A stretch of DNA of 64,000 nucleotides, from NCBI RefSeq assembly GCF_042664795.1, contig NZ_JBHTBN010000004.1:62001-126000 (forward strand). Reading direction: 5' to 3'. This DNA is from Jejudonia soesokkakensis (GTDB taxonomy: Bacteria > Bacteroidota > Bacteroidia > Flavobacteriales > Flavobacteriaceae). The position numbers were made by a program, and so were the translations under genes. Positions within the stretch are counted from its first letter, which is position 1. Each line of letters begins with the position of its first letter. Below, piece after piece: positions 9,801-15,554 of the stretch. The notes under the pieces were generated by a model, which made no database searches, was not told where the DNA came from, and saw only the letters and a program-made list of their open reading frames with translations.

Positions 9801-10910
9801 TTCTAATGATAATTCAATCTGAGTTTCTCTAGCTTGTTTTTCGGCTTTTTGAAGATCGAGAAAACGACGATGTGCCAAATCGAACGCTCCAGCAAACTTT
9901 ACCAATATGTCAATATCTTCTTTGGGAGGACTTTTAACCACTCCAGGCAAACTGTATCCAATTTCACCATGCGTAGTGCGTGCCATAATAAATGTGAGTC
10001 CGCCTATATGTCGAATGTCATTTTCGGTAGGCGCTTGTGGATCAATGTTTTTAAAATCGCCCAGTGAGACCATTTTATTCACATAATCAATTGCTTCTTC
10101 AACATCCATAGCAAACACAACCGTAGGCTTTTTACTTTTTTCCCATTTTGCTAATTGCGGAATGTCTCCATGAATGTGTCTTGGTAGTTGCATCACAAAA
10201 CCTATTTTGGTGCCATCACCTGAGGTCATCGCTTTTTCGTAGGTTTTGGATTGCCACATCATATGCCAGAAATAGTGAGCTTCGTGTCCCAGCTTAGTAA
10301 ACTCATTGCGCATGGTCACTACGATATCGAGCAGGTCTGTTGATTCCTTCATGGCAACAGCCTGTGCTCTAATACGTTCTAAGGCTCCTTCAACTTCTAA
10401 CTCACGGTTTTTTTCTTCTAATTCTTTTGTGCGACGACTAATTGCTTCACGGAGTTGAAGGTTCTCGGCACTTATTTTTTCAAAACCAATAGATTCGCCT
10501 TCTTCTGCTTTTGCATCTGGAGTGGAATAATGCTGGTAAATAAACCGCCAGCCTTCTTTATTTTTTTTGAGGGCATTTGAAAATCGGAATCTTCCGTAGA
10601 AATTATATTCTTTCCCATTTAAAAACCAGGCATCAAATAGATGGGTAACAAACACTAATTCTTTAAACTTCTCAACAATTTTAGTTTCGTTTCTCAGGTC
10701 ACATTTCCCAGCTAATTGATCTGCTGTGTTTTCAAAAAAGGTTGTAGTATCTTTCTTGTTTAAAAACTCTTCATTCGCTGTAGAGCCAATAAAATGGTAG
10801 TCTTTATCTAAGTATTTATTGTAAGTAGCCACATCGCCATTTAGATAGCTGTGCAGCCAAGTATTGTACACTTTTAAGACTTCAGTCTCCGTTTTCTTGG
10901 TGAGGTTCAT
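3876..10910 (-). CDS. Giant cytoplasmic histidine kinase: NTF2-like domain plus ten tandem sensor-like modules
   Basis: 2344 residues with no signal peptide or membrane helix, so cytoplasmic. Residues 1-130 look like an NTF2/SnoaL-like fold (WLHSYLNGDVATYNKYLDKDYHFIGS and GWRFIYQHYS). A coiled coil follows, then ten copies of a module of about 190 residues. Each starts with a charged helix of the form ALEKVRSRTMAMQHSDEL and ends with RFLDLQKAEAQ. The modules look GAF-like in their alternating helix/strand pattern, but I recognise no ligand motif. After a final coiled coil comes the kinase core: H-box with H2107 (GIAHEIQNPL), N-box, VKDNGNGIP and TGLGLSMSYDI. It is the first gene of the five-gene operon and overlaps the next kinase by 4 nt. 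Flavobacterial relatives of this design exist, but ten modules is large. The frame is intact throughout. Confidence 0.92.
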   Translation of the reverse strand: MNLTKKTETEVLKVYNTWLHSYLNGDVATYNKYLDKDYHFIGSTANEEFLNKKDTTTFFENTADQLAGKCDLRNETKIVEKFKELVFVTHLFDAWFLNGKEYNFYGRFRFSNALKKNKEGWRFIYQHYSTPDAKAEEGESIGFEKISAENLQLREAISRRTKELEEKNRELEVEGALERIRAQAVAMKESTDLLDIVVTMRNEFTKLGHEAHYFWHMMWQSKTYEKAMTSGDGTKIGFVMQLPRHIHGDIPQLAKWEKSKKPTVVFAMDVEEAIDYVNKMVSLGDFKNIDPQAPTENDIRHIGGLTFIMARTTHGEIGYSLPGVVKSPPKEDIDILVKFAGAFDLAHRRFLDLQKAEKQARETQIELSLERIRSRVTAMQESSDLFDVVVSMRNEFLSLGHQADYFWHMKWTKDTYEMSMTASDGNRLGMIITVPKFVHEQIEELHTWEESNSPYFVLALNGKDAWDYIEKMNTYGKYKLVDPHAPTEEDILHIGGLTFIIARTTHGEIGFSIAGKVDNPPKASIEILVRFASVFDLAYKRFEDLKKAEAQTRETQIELALEKVRSRTMAMQHSDELSEAAELLYHEFYKLGISPFSCGYLINDDTENQWNVWMTDANEESFKNFWTLPFDADHHIKERYESWQKMKPFHSTELKGDTNIEHHKIIAQYAPWKKSSLENLPDCLVLSSANFKYGHLLIVTGEVLSGEMQSILIRFAKVFEQTYIRFLDLEKAEIQTRETQVQLALEKVRSRTMAMQHSDELIETSELLFEQIKDLGIEVWSCGYSLWYDDDTYFIGYNPMPDGKMGPKFKIPLTEDIFFKTIRKAKRKGDEFLIFESKGKSLANTYKYMDTLPVVGEGMRAIVNMGYELPKFQVTHCGFFSHGHLMFITHQHYPEAHSIFKRFTKEFEQTYTRFLDLQKAEAQAREAQIEIAVERVRAEAMAMHATTDFEKVTQELLKQVQNLELDGFTGASILSIDENDVFTWWDFSSPGNISDPKSQLIKYDAHKYQLLGKEVLNKWKEGKNYMVFQYDLERLHIAVKEWEEINPAIAKEFKKAITEGNFTHQWNPCGRLANGLLAFDMIHPPNEDVKNITIKMTHAFEQAYIRFQDLKKAEAQVREAQIEAALEKVRSRSLAMHNANELTEVVVVIVEKLKELDVILDANGVTLCTYFPDSKNVLHWIASPDFKHVGKYLLPYFDHVIFDDAWKSKEQGDAYFSKAYSVEDKNSFFKHAFKHSDYKHFPQEIKKFILNNDKHTLSFAWQKNSAILIPSNTGVLPTEEEKEILMRFSNVFEQAYIRFMDLKKAEAQAREAQIEAALEKVRSRTMAMQHSNELPEAANVLFTEIQKLGIPAWSCGYNILSEDKTSSTCIMSSEGEIQSPFVLPLTEHKSLKPWHEAIINNEEFFVYEQGGDDLKEHYQYMQSLPELQETFKQLRNADIALPSFQVNHLAKFTNGFLLFITYERIPEAHDIFQRFARVFEQTYTRFLDLQKAETQVRKAQIEAALERTRTQSMLMQRSEELDATSKVFHEQLKLLGIDTEFSYVWLPDETQDEHQFWVAWNTEEKGSTLIQSKAIVYPLDKLEPYTAKCFKDWESGVPVHIHHIKPKEVTLFFSAWEELLKDAKKLTPKYFSDGLYYAEAFMKYGCFGINIKRAITEEESQILQRFSIEFERTYTRFLDLQKAEAQTREAQINLAVERVRAKALAMHKSEEIMEVVAKLKEEVMSLDIPDVIAATIFLNEGEDKVRMWDLSTLEKSNDVYQIPFDITFKLKKKDPHLYVKRVWENPEDYFLEVQNTKDFKRIIAWLRENDKQDVAIEVEEFIKSVKLERLHHAVKKLNNGKLVIDLLHPPSDEMETILTKMGAAFDLAYKRFEDLQRAEAQTKEARVEIALEKVRTVALGLETSEDMLQVAQVLYEQLLELGFSNIRNTIIDINNDEDETFLDYDYSHEMGGTVTLMTYSDDPVLEKQVKIIASSTEKFSETILEGKTLQNLIDMRKKNGEADDPRLFNADAVSYNLYAFGNGAIGISNFGRLKEREKELLNRFRNVFTFAYQRFSDLQAKEKQSQKLKTEKLRLEETLSHLQATQKQLIQSEKMASLGELTAGIAHEIQNPLNFVNNFSEVSNELIDEIDDEIANGDMEEVKAILSDIKQNLEKINHHGKRADAIVKGMLQHSRKSTAEKVPTNINKLADEYLRLAYHGLRAKDKSFNATLETEFDESIGMVKVIPQDMGRVILNLITNAFYATNEQKNVTEDNNFKPTVSVSTKKQNDRVTISVKDNGNGIPKAVVDKIFQPFFTTKPTGEGTGLGLSMSYDIVTKGHGGELNVTTKKGEGTTFIISIPNIP
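5170..10400 (-). repeat. Ten-copy tandem coding repeat, about 575 bp per unit
   Basis: Inside the giant kinase gene a coding unit of roughly 555-590 bp recurs ten times. The best-conserved part is the linker helix. Its copies lie near 10380, 9790, 9215, 8660, 8105, 7520, 6945, 6385, 5815 and 5225. The linkers encode variants of LEKVRSRTMAMQHSDEL, and some DNA words are shared almost exactly between copies (for example around 9195-9235, 8640-8680 and 6925-6965). The intervening module bodies differ much more, so the copies are old or under diversifying selection while the linkers are conserved. Copies 3, 4 and 7 are the most alike. Confidence 0.9.
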
Positions 10911-11129
10911 AAGGGTTAGTTAACAGCACTCAAGTTACGTTATATTTTTGAAAATCAGATACGTGTAAATACGGATATTTTATATGTTTTGAACTTTAGT
11001 AACTTCAGTCATTTACTTCTTGAAAACGTATTCTAGTAAATTGAGTATGAAGAGACTTTCATTTATTTTGTGAAAAAAACTACATAAATAAACAGCTTAA
11101 AGAATAATTATTTAATAAAGTAGGAAATG
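10911..11129 (-). promoter_or_regulatory. Upstream region of the signalling operon
   Basis: 219 bp between arsC and the giant kinase start. It is very AT-rich and must hold the operon promoter if the operon is not read through from arsC. I found no exact TANNTTTG box, clear inverted repeat or terminator hairpin in it. Confidence 0.4.
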
Positions 11130-11558
11130 CTAGTAGCTTTCAGCTAAAGTACCCTTAGCAAACTCTTTGCAATAGCTCTTAATTTCTTCTCTGGCTTTTA
11201 AAAAAACAATATGTTTTTCAGCTTCTGTTCCTACTACTTTAGAAGGGTCAAAAAAGTTTTGATGAAGTCTTTTTGCATTGGGGGCCGGAATAAATGGACA
11301 GTTTTCGTAGGCATGATCACAAACGGTAAGTATGAAATCCCAATCAATATTTTGATACTCATCGACATGATTTGAGGTGTGGTTTGAGATATCAACACCG
11401 TCTTCTTTCATAATAGAAACAGCGCCGGGATTCAGTCCGTGTGTTTCAATACCAGCACTATAAATGTTGGCTTTTCCTTCTGAAAATTTTGCGAGATACC
11501 CGTGTGCCATCTGGCTGCGACAACTATTTCCGGTACAAAGAACAAGTATATTTTTCAT
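11130..11558 (-). CDS. arsC: Arsenate reductase, thioredoxin-coupled low-molecular-weight phosphatase fold
   Basis: 142 residues, the usual length. The N-terminal P-loop is CTGNSCRSQ with nucleophile C8, C13 and R14. A second pair, C80 and C87 (TVCDHAYENCPF), has the 7-residue spacing of the Staphylococcus-type enzyme, where the disulfide moves through three cysteines and is released by thioredoxin. This distinguishes it from protein tyrosine phosphatases, which lack that pair. It reduces arsenate to arsenite in the cytoplasm. It is the last gene of arsR-DUF6428-arsC, 10 nt after the middle gene. No arsenite exporter follows in the window, so the product must be exported by a pump encoded elsewhere. 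Confidence 0.92.
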   Translation of the reverse strand: MKNILVLCTGNSCRSQMAHGYLAKFSEGKANIYSAGIETHGLNPGAVSIMKEDGVDISNHTSNHVDEYQNIDWDFILTVCDHAYENCPFIPAPNAKRLHQNFFDPSKVVGTEAEKHIVFLKAREEIKSYCKEFAKGTLAESY

Positions 11559-11568
11559 CTTACTTTAA

Positions 11569-12057
11569 TTAACAGCAACTGCTACCTGGTGTGCAGCACG
11601 TTTCCGCTGTCATAGTTTCTTTTTCTGAAGGGATTCCACACACATCTTCTGCTTTACATTGTGTTGCTGTAACTGCTAAATTAAAAATAAGTCTATCGTC
11701 TAGTAGTTTGTGCTCATTGACAAATAGTTGTGCCGTGTGAAAATAAGGATTGCCATATTCGAACTTAACTTCGGAATCTGGATCGAAAGGACGAATGCTA
11801 TTCACTTTTTTAAGAATCCCCAACGCTTTAAAGCTGGTCATATATCCTTTTCCTTCTTCTGAAGGACTTTCCAAAAGCTGAATCACAGTTTCATTCCACG
11901 AGCTGCTACGAGCCCCGCAATCAACAGATTCGATCATTGTGTTTTTAACTTCAGTAATATGGTAACCAGGTCTTACAAACTGGTTGGGAGCAAACTGAAA
12001 CAACAACGTTTTATCTTTGTTTTCTGTTAGTAAAGTTAGAAATTCTTGTGTTTTCAT
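11569..12057 (-). CDS. DUF6428 family protein with cysteine-rich tail
   Basis: 162 residues with no signal peptide. The sequence matches the DUF6428 type found beside arsR and arsC in Bacteroidota (FAPNQFVRPGYHITEVKN, VDCGARSSSWNETVIQLL). The last 35 residues hold seven cysteines, including CC-x4-SCC at the extreme C-terminus, plus a CGIP motif. Such vicinal thiols suit binding of trivalent arsenic, so a role in arsenite sensing, chaperoning or sequestration is reasonable. No function is established from sequence. It sits between arsR and arsC with 10-nt gaps on each side and is clearly co-transcribed. Confidence 0.85.
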   Translation of the reverse strand: MKTQEFLTLLTENKDKTLLFQFAPNQFVRPGYHITEVKNTMIESVDCGARSSSWNETVIQLLESPSEEGKGYMTSFKALGILKKVNSIRPFDPDSEVKFEYGNPYFHTAQLFVNEHKLLDDRLIFNLAVTATQCKAEDVCGIPSEKETMTAETCCTPGSSCC

Positions 12058-12067
12058 ATAGGTATAA

Positions 12068-12391
12068 TTAACAGCACTTGGCTTCGGTAGTTAAAAAAAA
12101 TTCCTGAAAAAGGTCTTTTAATTCGTTGAGCTTATCGACGTGTATTCTATAATATTGGCTTTTTCCTTCAATCTTGCTTTTTAGCAAACCAGCACGTTTT
12201 ATCACTTGTAAATGTTGAGATGTAGTGGGTTGCGAAAGCTTTATGTAGGTTGAAATATCTTTGCATAAACAACCATTGCAATCCCCTATATAATTTAAAA
12301 TAGAAATTCTGGCAGGGTTCGATAAGATCTTAGCGTAGTCTGCCAGCTTGTTTGCTTGTTCTGGATGAATATGTCTTTTAGTAATTCCCAC
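12068..12391 (-). CDS. arsR: ArsR-family transcriptional repressor
   Basis: 107 residues with a GTG start (complement of 12389-12391). It is a winged helix-turn-helix: LADYAKILSNPARISIL leads into the recognition region LSQPTTSQHLQVIKRAGLL and a wing SKIEGKSQYYRI. Cysteines C38, C41 and C43 (CNGCLCKDI) lie at the start of the DNA-binding region, near the classical ELCVCDL metalloid site. Two more cysteines end the protein (KCC). It should repress its own operon and release DNA when arsenite binds. The divergent upstream region contains a good palindromic operator. The protein heads the arsR-DUF6428-arsC operon. Confidence 0.92.
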   Translation of the reverse strand: MGITKRHIHPEQANKLADYAKILSNPARISILNYIGDCNGCLCKDISTYIKLSQPTTSQHLQVIKRAGLLKSKIEGKSQYYRIHVDKLNELKDLFQEFFLTTEAKCC

Positions 12392-12396
12392 CTAAG

Positions 12397-12421
12397 TTAA
12401 TATTTATATATTGCAATATTA
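12397..12421. promoter_or_regulatory. Probable ArsR operator
   Basis: Just upstream of the arsR start lies a perfect 12-bp palindrome, ATATTGCAATAT (12408-12419), within a wider inverted repeat TAATATT (12398-12404) and AATATTA (12415-12421). Position and symmetry fit a dimeric ArsR-type autoregulatory site. The surrounding AT richness makes the outer repeat less certain than the inner palindrome. Confidence 0.55.
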
Positions 12422-12437
12422 CGATATTAAACTGAAA

Positions 12438-12473
12438 TAAAAAAGCTTTTAGTATTTTTATAAAAGCTTTTTT
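12438..12473 (-). terminator. Terminator after the TM2 gene
   Basis: A stem of AAAGCTTTTA with its complement around a short AT loop is followed by a T-rich run on the minus strand. It lies a few bases after the TM2 protein stop and before the arsR promoter, so it separates the two units. Confidence 0.7.
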
Positions 12474-12479
12474 CTGTGG

Positions 12480-12842
12480 TTAGAACCAACCTTTTTTTCC
12501 TACCTGATAGGTTTGGTAAAATTCTTCGTCGGTTTTGGTGAGATATATAATGCCTTCTATAAGACCAATAATTCCTCCAATACCACACGTTACTACTGTG
12601 ATTACTATTTGAAGAATCCCTTCTTGTGTATAGCCAAGTATAAATTTATGTATTCCAAGTGAACCTATCACAATAGCTAAAATTCCTGCTATCAATTTTT
12701 TGTTTTCCTCATTATGAGTGGTTTGATTCCAGTTTTCTTTTAGATCATTGGCAGCCTGTTTTGCATTATTGCCAAATTCTTTTGCCTCGTTTTCTAGGCT
12801 TCTTTTGGTGCTGTCGTATCCTTCGTTTTTATTTTCTTCCAT
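12480..12842 (-). CDS. TM2 domain membrane protein
   Basis: 120 residues. The first 55 are charged and helical (many K, E and N), followed by a TM2 domain: KLIAGILAIVIGSLGIHKFILGYTQ, then a second helix IVITVVTCGIGGIIGLIEGIIYL. The conserved G-x-H-x-F turn between the two helices is the family signature. It is an inner-membrane protein of unknown role. The gene is monocistronic, with its own terminator. Confidence 0.85.
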   Translation of the reverse strand: MEENKNEGYDSTKRSLENEAKEFGNNAKQAANDLKENWNQTTHNEENKKLIAGILAIVIGSLGIHKFILGYTQEGILQIVITVVTCGIGGIIGLIEGIIYLTKTDEEFYQTYQVGKKGWF

Positions 12843-12892
12843 GGGTAAAAGTTGTTTTAGTTGATTTCAAAAGTATTAAAATTTTTATGAAT

Positions 12893-13285
12893 CTATTCCT
12901 TTTCAAAAACTGAATCAATAGGTTCCCAAAGTTCGATCTTGTTCCCGTCGTTATCAAGGATATATCCAAACTTTCCGTAGTCAAACTCCTGTATTTCACC
13001 AATAATAGTGACACCCTCTTTTTCAAGGACTTTTAATAGTTCTACCAGATTTTCAACACGATAATTAAACATAAATTCCTTTTTGGAAGGCTCAAAGTAC
13101 TTCGTGTCTTCTGGAAAAGGACTCCATTGTGTAGAACATTTGTTCCCATTTTCGTCTTTCCACCAAAAGGTACAACCCCAGTCGTCTGTGTTGAAGCCTA
13201 AATGATTTTTGTACCATTCTTTAGTTGCTTTTGGATCTTTAGTTTTAAAAAATAATCCGCCAATTCCTGTAACTCTGTTTTTCAT
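12893..13285 (-). CDS. Glyoxalase/VOC superfamily protein
   Basis: The frame can open at 13312, but the ATG at 13285 (MKNRVTGIGGLFFKTKDP) fits the family better, giving 130 residues. The beta-alpha-beta-beta-beta halves of a VOC fold are visible: GIGGLFFKTKDPKATKEWYKNHLGF and YRVENLVELLKVLEKEG...FGYILDNDGNKIELWEP. The glutamate in IELWEP is a usual metal ligand. Substrate is unknown; relatives include fosfomycin- or bleomycin-resistance proteins and lyases. The stretch before the chosen start contains a dispersed hairpin-type repeat, which explains the spurious N-terminal extension. Confidence 0.85.
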   Translation of the reverse strand: MKNRVTGIGGLFFKTKDPKATKEWYKNHLGFNTDDWGCTFWWKDENGNKCSTQWSPFPEDTKYFEPSKKEFMFNYRVENLVELLKVLEKEGVTIIGEIQEFDYGKFGYILDNDGNKIELWEPIDSVFEKE

Positions 13286-13318
13286 GAATTTCTGTGAAGG
13301 CAGGAATCTCATCCGCTT
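13286..13318 (-). repeat. Degenerate dispersed hairpin element before the VOC gene start
   Basis: On the minus strand this reads GAGATTCCTGCCTTCACAG and then AAATTC before the ATG. It resembles the short palindromic elements placed before pth, rplY, yugP and leuS, but the 3' arm is decayed. Confidence 0.5.
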
Positions 13319-13337
13319 TCATTTAATTAGTTTATTG

Positions 13338-13796
13338 TTATTTTCTCTTTACCGCATTCTCATAGATAGCAATCCATTCATCAACAGTTAATTTTGTACT
13401 TAACTCAGCTATCAAATCATAAGGGATATCGTCTATTTTTTTAAAGCGGATGCAACTTTTCCCCATATCCAATTTGTATTTACAGTGTTTTGGATATTCG
13501 GCAACAAACCAATCATGTAACTCTTTTTTAGCATAAATTCCGCTATGATATAAAGCCACAAAATTCTTTTGGGATGCAATGTTTATAAAGGGGAGTGGGT
13601 CTTTAGGGTTGCAATGATATCCATCTGGATATTTCGAATGGGGTACGTAAAAACCTATCATCTTATACAAGATACCTTCTTCAAAGCCTTTTGGAAGATT
13701 TTCTTGAACTGTTTTGCGTAATTTTTCTACAGGAGCTTTGCGATCTTCAGGTAATTGTGAAATATAATCTATAACACTATCGGCTTGATATTGCAT
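13338..13796 (-). CDS. DUF1801 domain protein
   Basis: 152 residues, cytoplasmic. The DUF1801 pattern is visible: VIDYISQLPEDRKAPVEKLRKTVQENLPKGFEE, a central IGFYVPHSKYPDGYHCNPKDPLPFINIASQKNFVALY, and a C-terminal GKSCIRFKKIDDIPYDLI. Members of the wider YdhG/DUF1801 group include small iron-binding, frataxin-like proteins, but this one has no assigned reaction. The start at 13796 is the only good ATG. It lies 37 nt after the 2-hydroxyacid dehydrogenase gene start region and may share its transcript. Confidence 0.85.
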   Translation of the reverse strand: MQYQADSVIDYISQLPEDRKAPVEKLRKTVQENLPKGFEEGILYKMIGFYVPHSKYPDGYHCNPKDPLPFINIASQKNFVALYHSGIYAKKELHDWFVAEYPKHCKYKLDMGKSCIRFKKIDDIPYDLIAELSTKLTVDEWIAIYENAVKRK

Positions 13797-13833
13797 ATTG
13801 GGTTATTTATCAAAATCTAAAAGTAAGAAAGAT

Positions 13834-14775
13834 TTATGGGTTTGGAAATGCTTCTATAATTTTTTCTACAATGGTTTCGGCAAGTTTGATCTTACTTTCA
13901 TAAGTCCATCCGGCGACATGCGGACTCACAATCACATTTTCAAAAGCGAGTAGTTCTTTTAATTCTGAAGGCATTTTTTCAGAAAATAAATTTTCAAAAC
14001 TTAATTTTTCATATTCTAAAACATCCAGACCCGCACCCAAAATTTTCTCTGTTTTTAATGCTGTAACCAAGTCTTTTGTCACAACACTTTTACCCCGAGC
14101 CGTGTTTAATAACCAAAACGACTTGCTGAACGCATTTATGAAGTCTAATTGGATCATTTTATCTGTGAGAGGTGTCCATGGTGTATGCAAACTTACTACA
14201 TCCACCATCTCCTGAAACGTTTTTAAAGATACCTGTGTCGCATTGGCGTCTCCAACTTCCTCTTTGATATCATAACATAGTACAGTACAATCAAAACCTT
14301 TGAGTTTTTTTGCAAAGGCTTTTCCCATGTTACCATAGCCTATAATTCCAACAATTTTTCCGTCAAGTTCGAGTCCGCGATTGGCCTCCCGATCCCATTG
14401 TCCATTTTTTACCTGAGCATTTGCAATTGCTAATTTATTGAATAAGGAAAGTAACATTCCCAAAGTGTGTTCGCCTACTGCATTTCGGTTTCCTTCTGGT
14501 GCGGCAAATAATAAGATGCCTTTTTTCTTGGCATAGGTTTCATCAATGCTTTCCAGGCCAGCACCCACACGTGCAATAAATTTAAGGTTTGTTGCCTTCT
14601 TCAAAAAAGCTCTATCAATTTTAAAACGGCTTCGGATCACAATCCCATCATAGTTCTCGATTACCTTTTCAATACTTTCTTTTGGAGACGTATAGTCTGA
14701 AGTATTTACAAAACCAGCTTTGGCAAGCTGTTCTTGTAGTAAAGGATGATTATTGTCAAGATGAAGGATTTTCAT
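13834..14775 (-). CDS. D-isomer specific 2-hydroxyacid dehydrogenase (phosphoglycerate dehydrogenase-like)
   Basis: 313 residues. The substrate-binding N-terminal domain (about 1-95 and the C-terminal tail) flanks a Rossmann domain with GIIGYGNMGKAFAKKLKGF. Catalytic residues are visible: the Arg in LLNTARGKSVV, the Glu region in GAGLDVLEYE, and the His in VSPHVAGWT. It oxidises a D-2-hydroxyacid with NAD. Phosphoglycerate dehydrogenase (serine synthesis) is the nearest assignment, but the short form without an ACT domain leaves other substrates open. It starts 2 nt after the cupin gene stop, so the two are coupled. Confidence 0.85.
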   Translation of the reverse strand: MKILHLDNNHPLLQEQLAKAGFVNTSDYTSPKESIEKVIENYDGIVIRSRFKIDRAFLKKATNLKFIARVGAGLESIDETYAKKKGILLFAAPEGNRNAVGEHTLGMLLSLFNKLAIANAQVKNGQWDREANRGLELDGKIVGIIGYGNMGKAFAKKLKGFDCTVLCYDIKEEVGDANATQVSLKTFQEMVDVVSLHTPWTPLTDKMIQLDFINAFSKSFWLLNTARGKSVVTKDLVTALKTEKILGAGLDVLEYEKLSFENLFSEKMPSELKELLAFENVIVSPHVAGWTYESKIKLAETIVEKIIEAFPNP

Positions 14776-14777
14776 AC

Positions 14778-15143
14778 TTAAATCTTTGGATAGCTGGTTT
14801 GTGTCTTTTCGTGTACAACATCACCAGTATGGGCGGTATTTTGCTTTTCGAACAAAAGGACATGCACTTCTTGATCGCCCTGACTTTTTGGACAATGCTC
14901 CACTCCTTTAGGGACTACAATGAGCTCTCCTTCTTTAACAATCTCAATAGAATCACGAAAGTGCATTTCCAAAGTCCCTTTTTGCACAAAAAATAATTCG
15001 TCTTCCTTTTCGTGCGTATGCCAAACAAATTCACCTTGGATCTTAGCAAGAATTACTTGCATATCATCTACTGTGGCGATTTGATGTGGATGCCACTGTT
15101 TCTTAAATTTTGAAAATTTCTCTTCGATATTGATTGGATGCAT
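14778..15143 (-). CDS. Cupin domain protein
   Basis: 121 residues forming a single cupin barrel. Motif 1 is WHTHEKEDELFFVQKG, with two histidines and a glutamate for metal binding. Motif 2 is PKGVEHCPKSQGD, with the third histidine. It probably binds Fe, Mn or Zn and could be an isomerase, dioxygenase or sensor; I cannot choose. It lies 2 nt before the hydroxyacid dehydrogenase and 14 nt after the thioesterase. Confidence 0.87.
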   Translation of the reverse strand: MHPINIEEKFSKFKKQWHPHQIATVDDMQVILAKIQGEFVWHTHEKEDELFFVQKGTLEMHFRDSIEIVKEGELIVVPKGVEHCPKSQGDQEVHVLLFEKQNTAHTGDVVHEKTQTSYPKI

Positions 15144-15157
15144 GGATTGCTTCTTAA

Positions 15158-15553
15158 TTAAAGAAACAAGGTACGAATTTCTTCAGGAATTAAAACTGGT
15201 TTTACACTTTCAGCATCTATCAAACACCAAAGTGTTTTTGCTTCAATTAGTAGTTGGTTATCTGTTTTTCTACGAATCGAATAAGAGCGTTCACTCTTTA
15301 CTCCACTAGTATTCGAAACCCAAGTTTGTACTTCCAGTTTTTCTCCTAAAAATGCAGCTGCTTTATAAGAGATGTTATGATTTAAAACATACCAGATATA
15401 TTGTTTTCTTATTGCTTCTGAAGTATTTTTCTCCCAATGGGCTTCAGCAGCAGCAAGACACCATTCTAAATAGACAAGATTGTTGACGTGATTTTGAGCA
15501 TCAATATGTTTTTCTGAAACAGTGATTTCGAGGTTGAAGATTTCGGCTTCCAT
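15158..15553 (-). CDS. Acyl-CoA thioesterase, 4HBT hotdog family
   Basis: 131 residues, a single hotdog fold. The active-site motif is IDAQNHVNNLVYLEWC, where the aspartate and HVNN correspond to the 4-hydroxybenzoyl-CoA thioesterase signature. It hydrolyses an acyl-CoA in the cytoplasm; chain length is unknown. Its start is 1 nt before the mgtE stop on the same strand, part of a compact run from rsmA to the hydroxyacid dehydrogenase. Confidence 0.87.
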   Translation of the reverse strand: MEAEIFNLEITVSEKHIDAQNHVNNLVYLEWCLAAAEAHWEKNTSEAIRKQYIWYVLNHNISYKAAAFLGEKLEVQTWVSNTSGVKSERSYSIRRKTDNQLLIEAKTLWCLIDAESVKPVLIPEEIRTLFL

Positions 15554-15554
15554 C

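Noticed and set aside
3876..10910. The giant gene as an assembly artefact from repeated sequence
   Set aside because: The frame stays open for 7 kb, the module bodies differ from each other, and the N-terminal and kinase domains are complete at both ends.
13284..13322. A short peptide beginning MKADEIPAFTEIHEKQ upstream of the VOC gene
   Set aside because: It is the translation of the dispersed hairpin element in another frame and stops after about 20 codons.
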